Positions 32,501-44,200 of a DNA stretch of 64,000 bases are shown here, one piece after another (the first letter of the stretch is position 1; each line of letters starts with the position of its first letter). Both the position numbers and the translations under genes were made by a program. The notes beneath the pieces are model-generated. The model had not been told where the DNA came from and did no database searches. It was given only the letters and a program-made list of their open reading frames with translations. This DNA comes from Struthidea cinerea (lineage: Eukaryota > Chordata > Aves > Passeriformes > Corcoracidae): positions 563 to 64,562 of the forward strand of contig VZTI01000937.1 in assembly GCA_013397865.1 (NCBI GenBank), given 5' to 3'.

Positions 32501-35500
32501 GAGGTTGGTAGCTGAGGGAGGGGTGAGGTTGTTTCTGTGTCATGCTGGAGGAGGTTTTGCTTTATGAAACATATTTTGGGATGGAGTTGAAGGTGCAGGT
32601 ACTAAATCCATCCTTCCTTTTCTCCGAGCCATATGTGGATTTTTCTGCTTAATTACTTTTGAGCAAAGATCAGCCTCCAGAGGAAAGGAGAAAAGTGAAG
32701 AAAATCAGGTTTAGAGCCATTGACTCAACTTGATACACTTTGTCCCCAAATTTGAGACAGCACTGAGCATGGAGAGCGTGGAAAACATACGGAGAGGTGG
32801 CAGAAAGGAACATTTTGAAAAGTTTTATTTCCAGGGCATAATCTCAGTGCAGCTTTTCTCTTCAGCCAGGACTTTTTTCCCTGTGACCTCCTCTCCGGTG
32901 TCAATACAGATTCCCTCTGCAACTCCCCACCCTCCTCCCACTTCTCCAAATGGCTCTGAGGGGAGATGGGGAGAGATGGAGCTCGACAGCTGAGGCTATT
33001 TTGGGCCCTACAGCTCAATGGGGTGGAGTGGCTGTAATGACAATGACGTCCACTTGTTAAAATACAGGGGCTTAGGTCGGAGCCGCGGCTGGTTGTCACC
33101 AAGGGAATTCTTTGTCCATATGGGAGCTGTGATCCCGCAACTTCCTCGTGTAGGAAATCACACGCGCTAAAACAGGAGCATTTCTAGCTTTCTAAGTCTG
33201 TTTTTGCTGGGGTTCTGCCACAGGTGCTTCTCTCCAGGGCTGTGTGTAAAGCAAAATCCAGTTGGGGGAAATTTGTGATGGAATTTCTGGATTTACATCG
33301 CTCCTTTTCTGTCCCCTGCGTGGAAACCCCAGAATTTGTGTCTTTTCTCTCCATTTGTCTGCTTTATTCTCAGCCCCACAGAACAGGACTGAGCACCACA
33401 GTGTGCCCCAGACCTCCCTGGTGCTTTGGCCTTCTGCTATTGTCGGAGCAGCCTTGGGAGGCTGGGAAAAATAGAAGGAAAAGTGGCTGCCACGGAGCCT
33501 TGAGGGGCTGCTCTGTGCAGTTCTAGCCCTCTGGATGTCTCAGGGGTGGTTTTGTAGCTGCATCAAGGGCAGAATGTGAAGTGAAGCCCCCTTGTTGCAG
33601 TAACACCCAAGGAGGATGAAATCCCTTCCCTGCACGGAGTTTCTTGGAGCTCTTGGTGTGTTGATGGAAAATGGTTCCTGGCCAGGTAATCGAAAGTGGG
33701 ATGAGTTTTATAAGATAGGTCTGTCTCTGTGGAGAGGAAAGAGAGGTGCTTTAACCCCATAAACCATCTAAGTGGTTTGAATCTCTCGTGGTTTTTATGA
33801 AGTGTGTGCTGCTAACGTGGCTGGAAGGTGATCTCGCCCTCCTGCCCAGTGCACAAACCACGTGATTCCTTCTCGTTCCTTGTTGGAATTTTCTAAACGG
33901 TTGAACCCTTGTTTGCCACCAGTCACTGGAAACATCCGGGTTACTGACCAGGGATTAATGGTGGGAGCATGAGGGGCTGCAGGTCCCTCCCGAGGCACTT
34001 GGTGCATATTTAGCCCTACCCTGAAGGTCAGAGTTGTCTTGAGCCTCTCCTTTTCCGTGAGGGCTGCTCACCACGTTTAACACCGTGCCAGCCCCTGACC
34101 TGCCGTGAGCTTTCCCTCAACAGCTCCCATGGATTTTGGCTTAGGATGGAGGCCGTGGATGGGAGGGAATGCAGACAAGCCTTACTCTGAGTTGAGGCAG
34201 AAGCCCCTTGCAAAAGGCTTCGTGTGCTGCAGGTTCTCTGTGTCCGACATCTCCAGTGACTGATCCGCCGCAGAAACCTCTCCCATCTGCTCATCCAGTG
34301 ACCTTTGGACGTGCCAAAATCGCTTCTCCCTCAGTGAAGTGGAATTCAGAGTAGCCCAAGCTGAGCCCTGAGCCCAGCTCCTCAGCCACAGATACCGTTC
34401 CTGCTCTGGTGGAACGGGATAAATCCTGCCCCCCTGGATTAGAGCGCTGGCGCAAATCCGCGCGGAGCCCCGATTTAGGGGGGTAATGGGCAGGGAGCAC
34501 TGGGTGTGCTGGTGTGCATTTCACCCTCAGAGCTCCCCGTCTGGTGTGACGGCTCTCAGGCACCCACCAGAGCCCGGCTGATGTCACCCAGCTGGCAGCT
34601 GACACCGAACACTTGTGCTATTCCAAAGTTGCCCGTTCTCTGGGAGGCTGCTGGAAGCAAGAGGGCAGCCGGGTTACTGCTGTTTTCCCTCAGCAGGATT
34701 TTAAACATCAAAGGAAACCCAAACTTCCCATTTGACAACTCATCGACTTCCCTTCCCGCCCACAGATTCCATTTCCTGGTGTTTTTAGATGGAACAATAC
34801 AAGCAGATAAATCATGTAAACTACAGCAATACCGGTGCTGCCTTGATTTTTATCTGGAGCTTCTGTTCCAGGGACGTTCTTTGAAAGCTCAGGGTTCAGA
34901 GACGGGAGCTTCCCTGTAAATCCTGCCTTTCCTGTCAGGAAAAGGAGTGAGAGGATTAGAATTTAGCATTGCAGAGGAAGTTCAGGAAGCATAAGCTCCA
35001 AAGGCAAGAAAAATACCTCAAATCAATATATTTTTGACTTGAGCAAAGGAGGGGTAAAAGAGGATTGAGGAAATGAGCAAACAGGGGCATGATGGACCTT
35101 AATGTGGTGTTGAGTGTTGAGAGAACCTCTGTGCTTCTGATCAGTGTTTGGACCTTGGTGATCCCAGGTTTAATTATGTCCCCAAAGTCTCTGATTTTGC
35201 AGTTGTGCTACTCGTGGCCACCTTTGTCTCGGGAATATTTTATGAGGTGGATTGCACAGTGCCTTTTGCTCTTTGCCCCGAGTCCTGGTGGACAGGATTC
35301 TCTTTCTAATCCTTGAATGGAAAGGCTTGGACAGAGAATAACCTGTTACCACTGTCCTCTCTCACACAAAGAGCGTCATCACAGGCTGCTGACAGCCTGG
35401 GTGACAATTTGCCATGGGGAGGATCTCTGACTTCTCAGAGGTTGTTGAAGGCTCTCCAGGTGCAGATCAGCACTGATGAAGCAACGTGAAACCAACCCAT

Positions 35501-35545
35501 CAGCCAGCACAGCACAGTGAATCCCAGGAGGTTGGGATAGAGCCA

Positions 35546-35936
35546 GGCTGGGAGAGCTGGGGGTGTCCAGCCTGGAGAAGAAAAGGCTCTGGTGAGACCT
35601 GAGAGCCCCTTCCAGGGCCTAAAGGGACTCCAGGAGAGCTGGAGAGGGACTGGGGATAAGGGATGAAGTGACAGGACACGGGGAATGGCTTCCCACTGCC
35701 AGAGGGCAGGGATGGATGGGATCTTGGGAAGGAATTCCTGGCTGAGAGGGTGGTGGGACCCTGGCACAGGGTGCCCAGAGAAGCTGTGGCTGCCCCTGGA
35801 TCCCTGGAAGTGTCCAAGGCCAGGCTGGATGGGGCTTGGAGCAGCCTGGGATAGTGGAAGGTGTCCCTGCCCATGGCAGGGGTGGCACTGGATGTCCTTT
35901 AAGGTCCCTTCCAACCCAAACCGTTCTGGGATTCCG
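35546..35936 (+). mobile_element. CR1 LINE 3' fragment (the longest well-preserved copy here)
   Basis: Sense CR1 from GCTGGGAGAGCTGGGGGTGT and CCAGCCTGGAGAAGAAAAGG through GACAGGACACGGGGAATGGC, GGCACAGGGTGCCCAGAGAA and AAGGTCCCTTCCAACCCAAA to the ATTCCGTG terminus. Clean 3' end and high resemblance to consensus blocks suggest a younger copy. Confidence 0.92.
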
Positions 35937-38689
35937 TGGCACCACCATCAGGGCTCTCCACCTCCTGATGAGTTCCACGCCCGAGTACTCCAGCAGGAAC
36001 TGGACAAGTCCGTGGCTGTTCCCACTGCAAGGGACTCGTTCCCTTGTCCGTGGGAAGCAGGAGCTGGGCAGACACTGGCAGTGGTGGGACAGGAGTGGGC
36101 AGGAGGCCTGGAGCAGCTGCACGGCCGAGCGTTGGCTCCAGGGCAGTGATTTATTTGCATTATCTGACAGCTCTGTGCAGTTCTGCCTCTTTCCCCAGAC
36201 ACAAACCAGGGAAAATCCGAATGAATAAAGACATAAGCAAAACTGTAAGTGCTGCCAGCTCGCCTTCGGCGTGCTCAGAAATACCCCAGAAGGGAATGTG
36301 ATCTCTGCTGCAAATGATTAATCACAGAGGGGTTACATGGGGAAATACGACACTGGCAAATGTCTGAGATTTATTGGAAAAGGCATTTGCATTGAGTAGG
36401 TTTATTCATGCTTTGTTGCTGGTCCTGTCGCTTCCAAGGGAGCTGTTCTGGCACTTGCAGAGAATTACTTCTTTTTTAAAGTTTCAGAGTTACTGTTTTT
36501 TTTTTTTTTTAAGTTTGAATGAACATGTCAATATATAAATCAGAGTAATTATTGAATAAGTTGATTGACAAGTTACACAGTAGAAATATTAAATCTTGCC
36601 CTTTCAGTGTGTTCACTGTCCTCTCCTTGCTCCTAAGTCTATTTATCATCATAATCCAGTGTGATGCATTTTATCCCATTTGAAATTTTAAAATGGAATT
36701 TATCTCGTGCAGCCTGTCTAACCTGTTAGGTGTATTAGATACTTACACAGCCTCATCCTTGCTGCAGGTTAGAATTTCATGCCTCTGACTGGATTTCATG
36801 CTCTCCACACCCATAAAACAAGTTTTCCTCCCTTTTTCAGATGGGGAAAAAAAGATAACAGAACTGGAGTGTCTTTCTCGTAATTCTGAAAGTAAGCCAG
36901 TGGCAGAGCAAGGAATAAACCCTGTTTTTCTTTCCATGTTAGAAAAAGATCTAAACTAATGATGAACATGGTCTGTTTTCACTGGTCCCTGGATTTTCTT
37001 CTGGCATCCTGGCTGTTCATAATGGTGTAAAAACCTTAGAGTGTGAGGGTGCATGGGGAAGGCTGGGTCAGGTGCAGGGGATGTGGGGCTTTCACCCTGC
37101 ACTAGCAAGTCTGCGGACACAGGATCTTGTATTAGATGATGGAGAGGAGTGAGTTGCAAACACCAGATGAGTGTTTGGGAGCCGTGGAAGAGGGAGGCTG
37201 GACCTTGAGGCCACTGGGAAAGAGCATCTTGGATGGATTTGCTGCACCCATTTGGTTCAGGAGCAAAATCAGCAGGCGCCTGGTGCAGGAGCTTCCCTGG
37301 TTTTTGACTGTTCCTGACTGTCAGAGGTACCAGGGAGCAGCTGGGGTGTGTTTGTTCGGGCACAGCTTAGCATAGAAGGGCAGGGAGAGAGGGAGGCACT
37401 TTAGGAAGTGAGCAGCACTCCTGCTCTTGTAAGAGCCAGGCTTTGAGAGCCCTCACCGTGCTCCAACAGAGCAGAGCTCTCCTCCAGGCACGGAAAGGTG
37501 TCCTGGGGCCCAGGTGATGGAAACAGCTCGCAGGTGGGTTGAGGGAAGCCACTGGTTGCTGAGAGGTCCCTGGCTGTTTCCCAAAAGCTCCTCTTGTGTC
37601 TCTGTAGCCACCTCAGTGCTCCAGGCACTTCTCCACGTTATGCAGAGCCCAGTTTGATGGAGAATTGAAGCAACTCTATTTTTATGCTCTTTTTGGCACT
37701 GTGAAGCTGGAAATAAGTGAGTGATGCATCATTCAGAGACAATAGGAACCCAGGAAGGGTGAGGTGTGGCAGTGTCCTCTGAAGGTGAATCCAAGTGCTT
37801 TGATGGCACAGCAGAGCCTGAAATTCAAGCTAATGGCTGGGAAATATTTGGACTTGAGCTCTGTGTTCTGATTGTTAACTTGTTAATGCAGTGAATGGTT
37901 CTGCTGGGCTCTCCAGAGTGGAGCTGAACCTCAGCATCTCCTTCTGAGCATTGAAATGGTCCTTCCCCAGCTGAGCAGAAGACTCTGATTGTCAACCAAT
38001 TGACTTCAGTGGAAATTTCCACTGACTTCAGTGTGCTTTGGCTCAAGCCCCAGGCTCGTATCTGCCCCTTCTAACCATTCATGCAGCTTCTCTGCTTGCA
38101 GCTGCACGAGAGTTTATACAAAATGCATTTTAAAGCTCAGCTGAGGGGAGAGGTTGAAGGTAGTAAGAGGAACCAAAGAAGTTCAAACTAATTCACAGAT
38201 TTCTAGACCAGTTTGGGACCAAGAGAAAAAGAGATCTGTGTATTGAAGGAGGCCACTTAACAGAAAGTCAGTTGGTCTTGGCACTGATGACTGCAAGTCA
38301 ATCATTCTTTACCCTCTTAGCATTTATTAAAAGTAAATTTTCCCCATTGCTTTTATCCCCCCTCCCAGATTTAGTATTCGCAACCTGTTTCTTTAATTTC
38401 CAAAGATTTGTGGTAGAATAATGAAATTTGCTCAATACCAGGGAAAAAAAAGCAACCCAAATTGAATTACTTTAGAAAGGATCGATCTCATCTAAAGGGG
38501 AAAGTCTGTGACTTCTTCTTGTCTTTCAGGTGTTCTTTGGAGTGGGAGACACAGGATAGGCCAGGACATGGTGTATTTTTCCTGTTAAATATAGAAAGAT
38601 TACATTTGATTTTGCCTTAGATCTGCGAACCAGATGGAATTTAAAGTTTTGTCTCAGCGACACCTTCTTCAGTGATAATAATGATCACA

Positions 38690-38822
38690 AAATCATGGAA
38701 TATCCTGAGCTGGAAGGCACCCACAAAGACCATTGAGTCCAACTCCTGGCCTTGCTCAGGACACCCCCAAGAATCCCATGCTGTGCCTGAGAGCGTCGTC
38801 CAAAAGTTTCTTGAGCTCTCAT
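38690..38822 (-). mobile_element. CR1 LINE 3' fragment (different subfamily)
   Basis: Antisense: AATCATGGAATATCCTGAGC, CCATTGAGTCCAACTCCTGG, then ACACCCCCAAGAATCCCATG and CCTGAGAGCGTCGTCCAAAA. Confidence 0.85.
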
Positions 38823-39582
38823 AACAAATACCATTTGGTATTTTTGTGCTACCCCTTTTCTAGTATAGGGATTTAATGGTAACTCGTGTTTTTCAATCTC
38901 CAGCAGCATAAATGGAAAGGAAATGGTAATCTGTTACTAATTTTCATGCATAATTTGCCATTTACCTCAGCAAGTACATTGTCATATATACACTGTGCAC
39001 ATAATTATTTGCGAGCCCATCCCTGTCTTGATATGAAGAAGTTGGAGGTGAGCCAAGAAATTAGGAAAGTAAGTGATTTTTCCCAAGGTCATGCAGCAGG
39101 TCGATCCAACCCTCGCTCCCTGATGCCATCAGTGATTTGCACATGAACGTAAATGCACTAACAGGAGCTGGAGGAGGATGGAAAAGTGGTGATTTAAGAA
39201 ATTAAAGCAGGGTTTTGGTCTGCTCCTATTGACTTCTGCTGGAGCAGGGGGGGAGATGGTGAGAGCACCTGCCATTGGGCGAGAGAGTGGGTGGATGTGT
39301 GGCCAGCAGGGAAGCCAAACTGCTGTAGGATTAAGAAGGATATTTCTGTCTCAGTGACTGGGTTTTATTTCCTTTCTGAGTTACAGCACCCAGAGCCCTG
39401 GTCCTTCTGCTTTGTGCAGCACTTCGAAGGTGAAAAAGCAGGAATGTGCTCATCTGGAGTAGGACCATTCCTATGGCTCAGACAGGGGCAGCCAGGACAG
39501 AGGGGTCTGGCATCGTGAGGCCAAAGAGATTAAACAGCTTGAAGAGAAATGGTGCACTCAAATCTTCTTGGAAAACCTGGTC

Positions 39583-39672
39583 TAGGAGGTGACGTCCCTG
39601 CCCGTGGCAGGGGGGTGGAATGAGATGATCTTTAAGGTCCCTTCCAACCCAAACCATTCGGTGATACTGTGA
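39583..39672 (+). mobile_element. CR1 LINE 3' end
   Basis: Sense tail GACGTCCCTGCCCGTGGCAG, AAGGTCCCTTCCAACCCAAA, CCATTCGGTGATACTGTGA. Confidence 0.85.
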
Positions 39673-40086
39673 TGGAGGAAATATCTTGATGGGCAGACAC
39701 ATCTGTCAGAATTTAGCGTCCATTGGTTTCCCTGTGGTTGCAGAACCAGCCCATCTGTCACGCAGCTTTAGCGCAGCTCACTTTCTGAGGGCCACAGATG
39801 AAAGGCGCCATCACGTTCCTTCTGTAAGAACAGCCCAAAGCGTTCTGTTTTGCCCAGTGGCTCTCTGGGGAAACGAGCTACCTAATTCAGCAGTTTATTA
39901 ACCTCAAATATGAGAAATCTTCAAGACCAAAAAATATTCCAAGGCTTTCTCACTCATGATGAGACTGGCATTGAAAGTGTGGGGGTTCCAGGTGACAAAC
40001 ATCCCGGCACCACAGGAGTGCAGCCATTCTTTGGCTGCACCCTCTGCTCTGCTCTCTCCTGACTTTTTTTTTCTGTCCCCCTTTAG

Positions 40087-41228
40087 GAAGGAAGCCAGGA
40101 TGGATTACAGCTCACTCAGCGGGGTCCCGCGCTTCCTGACCCGACCCAAGGCGTTTATGGTGTCTGTAGGGAAGGATGCCACCCTGAGCTGCCAGATCAT
40201 TGGAAACCCCATCCCAGTGGTGAGCTGGGAAAAGGATAAACTTCCAGTCCAGTCTGGGGGAAGGTTTAAAACCACAGAGGATGGGGATTTGTATCGGCTA
40301 ACCATCTATGACCTGAACCTGGAGGACAGTGGCCAGTACATCTGCCGGGCCAAGAACACCATCGGGGAGGCTTTTGCTGCTGTCAGCATCAAAGTGGGAG
40401 AGGAGACCACAGTCACGGAGTCAGCTCCTTACTTCATCCAGAAACCTTCCAACATCAAAGTAACCTTGGGAGAAGACGCCATGTTCAAATGCAAAGTCCA
40501 GGGCAGCCCTCCCCTCTCGGTGAACTGGGAGAAGGATGGGAGATACCTGAGGAACAAGGCAGATGCTGGACGCTTCCAGATTGAGTCTGCCGGGGAGTCA
40601 AACGCTCTCACCATCCAGTGTGCCCAGCTGGGGGACAGTGGCACCTACACCTGCCGGGCAGAGAACCTCATCGGCTCCGCCAGCGCCTCGGCCGCGCTGG
40701 TGGTGGAAACGCACGGCTCCTCCAACCCGGGCAGCAGCAGCAACTTCGATGCCGGCTGCGGCAAGACGGCCTCCTTGCTGTCCCACCTGCAGAAGAGGCG
40801 GGAGGAGATCAGGAAGATGGACATCTCCCACGGGACTCTTGACTCGGCCTCTGCCCAGTCGTACTCCGCGGTAGAGGGGTTGTCCAGCATCGGCTACAGC
40901 CTGTCCCGGGATTACGAGCGGGCGGCGGGGCTGACCAAAGGGGCCCGCAACGCCACTTTTGGGGCGCTGACGCGCACGTGCAGCGTGACGGAGGGGAAGC
41001 ACGCCAAGCTGAGCTGCTACGTGACGGGCGAGCCCAAGCCCGTGATCGTGTGGAAGAAGGACAACGAGGTCATTTTGGAAGGCCGGCGGCACGTCATCTA
41101 TGAGGATGACCAGGAGAACTTTGTGCTGAAGATCCTCTTCTGCAAGCAGACAGACAACGGGCTGTACACCTGCACGGCCTCCAACTTGGCGGGGCAGACC
41201 TACAGCTCTGTGCTCGTCACCGTCAAAG
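40087..41228 (+). CDS. OBSCN: OBSCN first coding exon (Ig1-Ig2-Ig3)
   Basis: Acceptor CCCCCTTTAG ends at 40086; the donor GTGGGT starts at 41229. The 13 bases before the ATG are leader. The ATG at 40100 has A at -3 and G at +4. Ig1 spans about residues 8-100 (LSCQI...SWEKD...SGQYICRA). Ig2 spans about 112-204 (FKCKV...NWEKDG...SGTYTCRAE). A linker of about 80 residues contains a basic helix-like LLSHLQKRREEIRKM. Ig3 spans about 285-375 (RTCSVTEGKHAKLSCYVTGEPKP...VWKKD...GLYTCTASN). The linker between Ig2 and Ig3 seems longer than in human obscurin as I recall it. GC is high in the Ig3 half. Confidence 0.96.
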
Positions 41229-44200
41229 GTGGGTGCTTGTGGTTCTCACCAGGGTGGACATGCCTGCGAGGAGACACCCCTGGATTGGGGTGGGGGTTTG
41301 AACAAAACTGCTGCCTCCGAACCGCTGCAGGGAAGTGTGGTTAGATGTGAATCAAGCTCTCCAGGTGGAAAGGGGGTTGTGCACTCGAATAGATGACCTG
41401 GGGAGAGAGTCCCATTGCTGGTGGTTTTCAGGAAGGGCTGTAAAGAGGTGCCAGGCAGGGGTGGGTGATGTGGAACTGGCTGGTTGTGGGGCAGCTGGGA
41501 TGCACCAGATCCCTAAAGCTCCCATGAGTCCTGGTTTTGTAGTGATGTAAGAGATCCGTTCCCATGCTCTGCGTCAATGTCTGCCAGTGCCCCGTCTCAC
41601 CCTCTGGGCTTTAATCACATCTGGGTTTGTGTTCACCACGGGGTTTACTCAGACGTGCCATTTGCAGTAGTAGTGGAAACCCCTCCCTACAAGACGAGTG
41701 TGTCAGGCTGCCTGGATCCCCTGGGAGACCTACTCCAACTCTAATTACAGTCCAGCTCAGTTTTCCTGTACAGTGACCCACCAGCAGCCTTGTTCTTGCC
41801 AGGCTCTTCAGCCTTTTCCCAGCTTGTGTTGCTAGATAGTCTCTGTGTTCCTTGAATGCTCCCAGAAAATGTGCCAGGTCCAGGATGCCTTCGTTTGCCA
41901 TAGTTGGTGGTGAAGAACTTGCCTTCAGAGGGTCTCTCCACACTGGTGAAGGTCAGACCAAGTTCTTCACAATGACAACAAAAGTGTGACGCACAGTTTT
42001 TATAGAATCCCAGAATGGTTTGAATTAGAAGAGATCCTAAAGATCATCTCATTCCAACCTCCTGCCGTGGGCAGGGACACCTTCCGCCAAACCAGGTTGC
42101 TCCAAACCCTGTTCAACCTGGCCTTGAACAATCCAGGAAGCTCTAAATTTTCCAGCTGCTCTCCCATTTGGCAAGGGGACAGCAGGCAGTTTGCAACCCA
42201 GGCAGCACCTGTAAATGAGCTGTCAGAGACAAAAGATTTTACCACTCAAGTGGTAAAATTGATGTTTTTTTCACTGACAGCAAAATAAATTAGAAATCCA
42301 AATAAACAGGAATGATCTGTGTTTCATACTCGTCTTTAAGACTCTCAGGTTTTATTTGATTTTCTGTTTTCCCTTTTTTGAACCTCTCCTTCTACATTCA
42401 GAGTCTTTCCCATCTGGCTCAGTCCCCGTGTCCATCAGTTGTTGCTGTTAAGTACCGAGAATGGCGAGTAAAGACACAATCCAAGTTCAGGAAGAAAGTG
42501 GTTATTTAATTAATTATAATTTGATTTATATAACTTGGTTCCCAAAGATGACAGGAGGTCATTGGATCTTGGACCAGCCACCCCCTGTCCCATTGGCCAA
42601 AGCTCACAACACCCACTTCAAAATATTATTTCACTGTGTACTATAACAACTCTGAAAAATAGATCCCAGGTGCACAGATAAAACCCAGTTTACAAAAACC
42701 CGTAGCAGTGTTTATCACAGCTTTCATGAGAACCACAGAGCTCTCACAGAATGCTGCAGAGAGCTGAAAAGTTTCTCTACCAGAGATTTTCAGCATCTAC
42801 AATCAGTGACACCTGATCCGTGGAACTCAGTGGCACTTGTCCCACCCATTGCTGTCCCTTGGAGGTGCTGAGTGGCGTGGGGAAGGGCATTTGTCCTGTT
42901 CCATAAAGCCGTGATTGCCTCATGAGTTGGGACTCAGAGCTGAAGGTCAATCCTGGCCCTTGGGTGGGTGATCACTTTGAGGATGGATCACGCTCAGTTC
43001 CCTGCCCAACATCTTGCAAAAACAAACACCCCCTGCTCTGCCTGTGCCTATCTGATTGTTCTCATGGCTGCAGCCTCTTCCAAAGGAGGTGGGGAAAGCA
43101 TGGGAAGCAGCCAGTCTGGGAGCAAGCACCATGGGAAAAGGTTATTGATCCGTGTCCGTTGTCCAGAGCTGCCTGTGAGTCAGGAGGCTGAAGTGGAAAT
43201 GTTTATGGATTGTTTCTTTGTTACGTTTGGCTCCCTGTCCAGGCCAAGGCTGCCATGGAAAATCTACGTGTGTTGGTTATAATTAGGCCTTGATAAATGA
43301 CTCTCCTTTGTGTCACCAGAAGTTCTTCTCAGCCCTCCCAAGACAGGTCAGAGCAATGCAGCAGTGAAAGGAGCTTTTAATGCTGTTGTTTTATGTCACT
43401 GGTGATGCCACTGGCTCATCCGCTGTCGGGTTTAGGGAGGGAGAGCATCTTGCCACACAGACTTCTCTTTGCTCAGTCACGTAGGAGAGGTTGAATTCTC
43501 CAAGCAGCCACCCTTAGAATTAGAGAATCAGAATGGTTTGGACTGGGAGGGACCTTAAAGGACAACTGGTTCTAACCCCCTGCCATGGGCAGGGATGCCA
43601 CTCACTAGATCAGGTTGCTCAGGGCCCTGTCCAACCTGGCCTTGAACACTTCCAGGGATGGGACGTCCACAGAAAGCCTCCTATACTCTGTAAGTCTAGG
43701 TCCTAGGGACCTAAGGACCCAACATTTGTGAACGCTTTGCTAAGCCTGTGCCTTGAAGATCATTGAGCTGAAAAAAAAAAAGGATTTTTGAGCTGTTCCT
43801 AAATGAGATTTAGTGAATCAGACTTGAATCTCAAAGGAGAGGCTACAGGGCAGAGAATCACTCACCTGAATCAGGAAAACTGAAGCTTGATTAGATTCCG
43901 AAATGTGTCTGGAACAGGGATAAAATCACAATCCATACACTGAGATGTGAGCTGTAAAAGGAATCGGGAAATTCTTCCCGAGAATAACCCTTTAACAAAC
44001 CAAGGAGTGGGGAGGATGGGAGGAACATAAACCCCCAGCTTGGATTTCCTGAAGGTTTTGGAGATTTCCCTAGGCCATGTGTAAAGTTGGTGAGAACAGA
44101 ATTCAGGTCTCCATCCTTGGCCAAGCCATGTTCACTGGAGTCCCTGAATAAAGCAACCAGATACTGGATGAGAAGGTTAAAGGTTGCAAGCCAAACAGGA

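Larger units (their letters stand above)
32501..40086. other. Non-coding stretch before the first OBSCN coding exon
   Basis: No coding exon recognised. It holds CR1 copies at 35546-35936, 38690-38822 and 39583-39672. It is either intergenic or, if the leader exon lies near 32.4 kb, the first OBSCN intron. Open frames of 100-170 codons near 35.4-36.1 kb are CR1-derived. Confidence 0.6.

Noticed and set aside
35435..36149. Frames of 124-167 codons on both strands
   Set aside because: Derived from the CR1 copy at 35546-35936 and its flanks.
40598..41092. Minus-strand frame of 164 codons opposite OBSCN Ig3
   Set aside because: High-GC shadow of a well-supported coding exon on the + strand.
41232..41344. 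Continuation of the first OBSCN exon past 41228 in the same frame
   Set aside because: The frame stays open by chance into the intron; the GTGGGT donor and the exact phase-1 join to the Ig4 exon show the exon ends at 41228.
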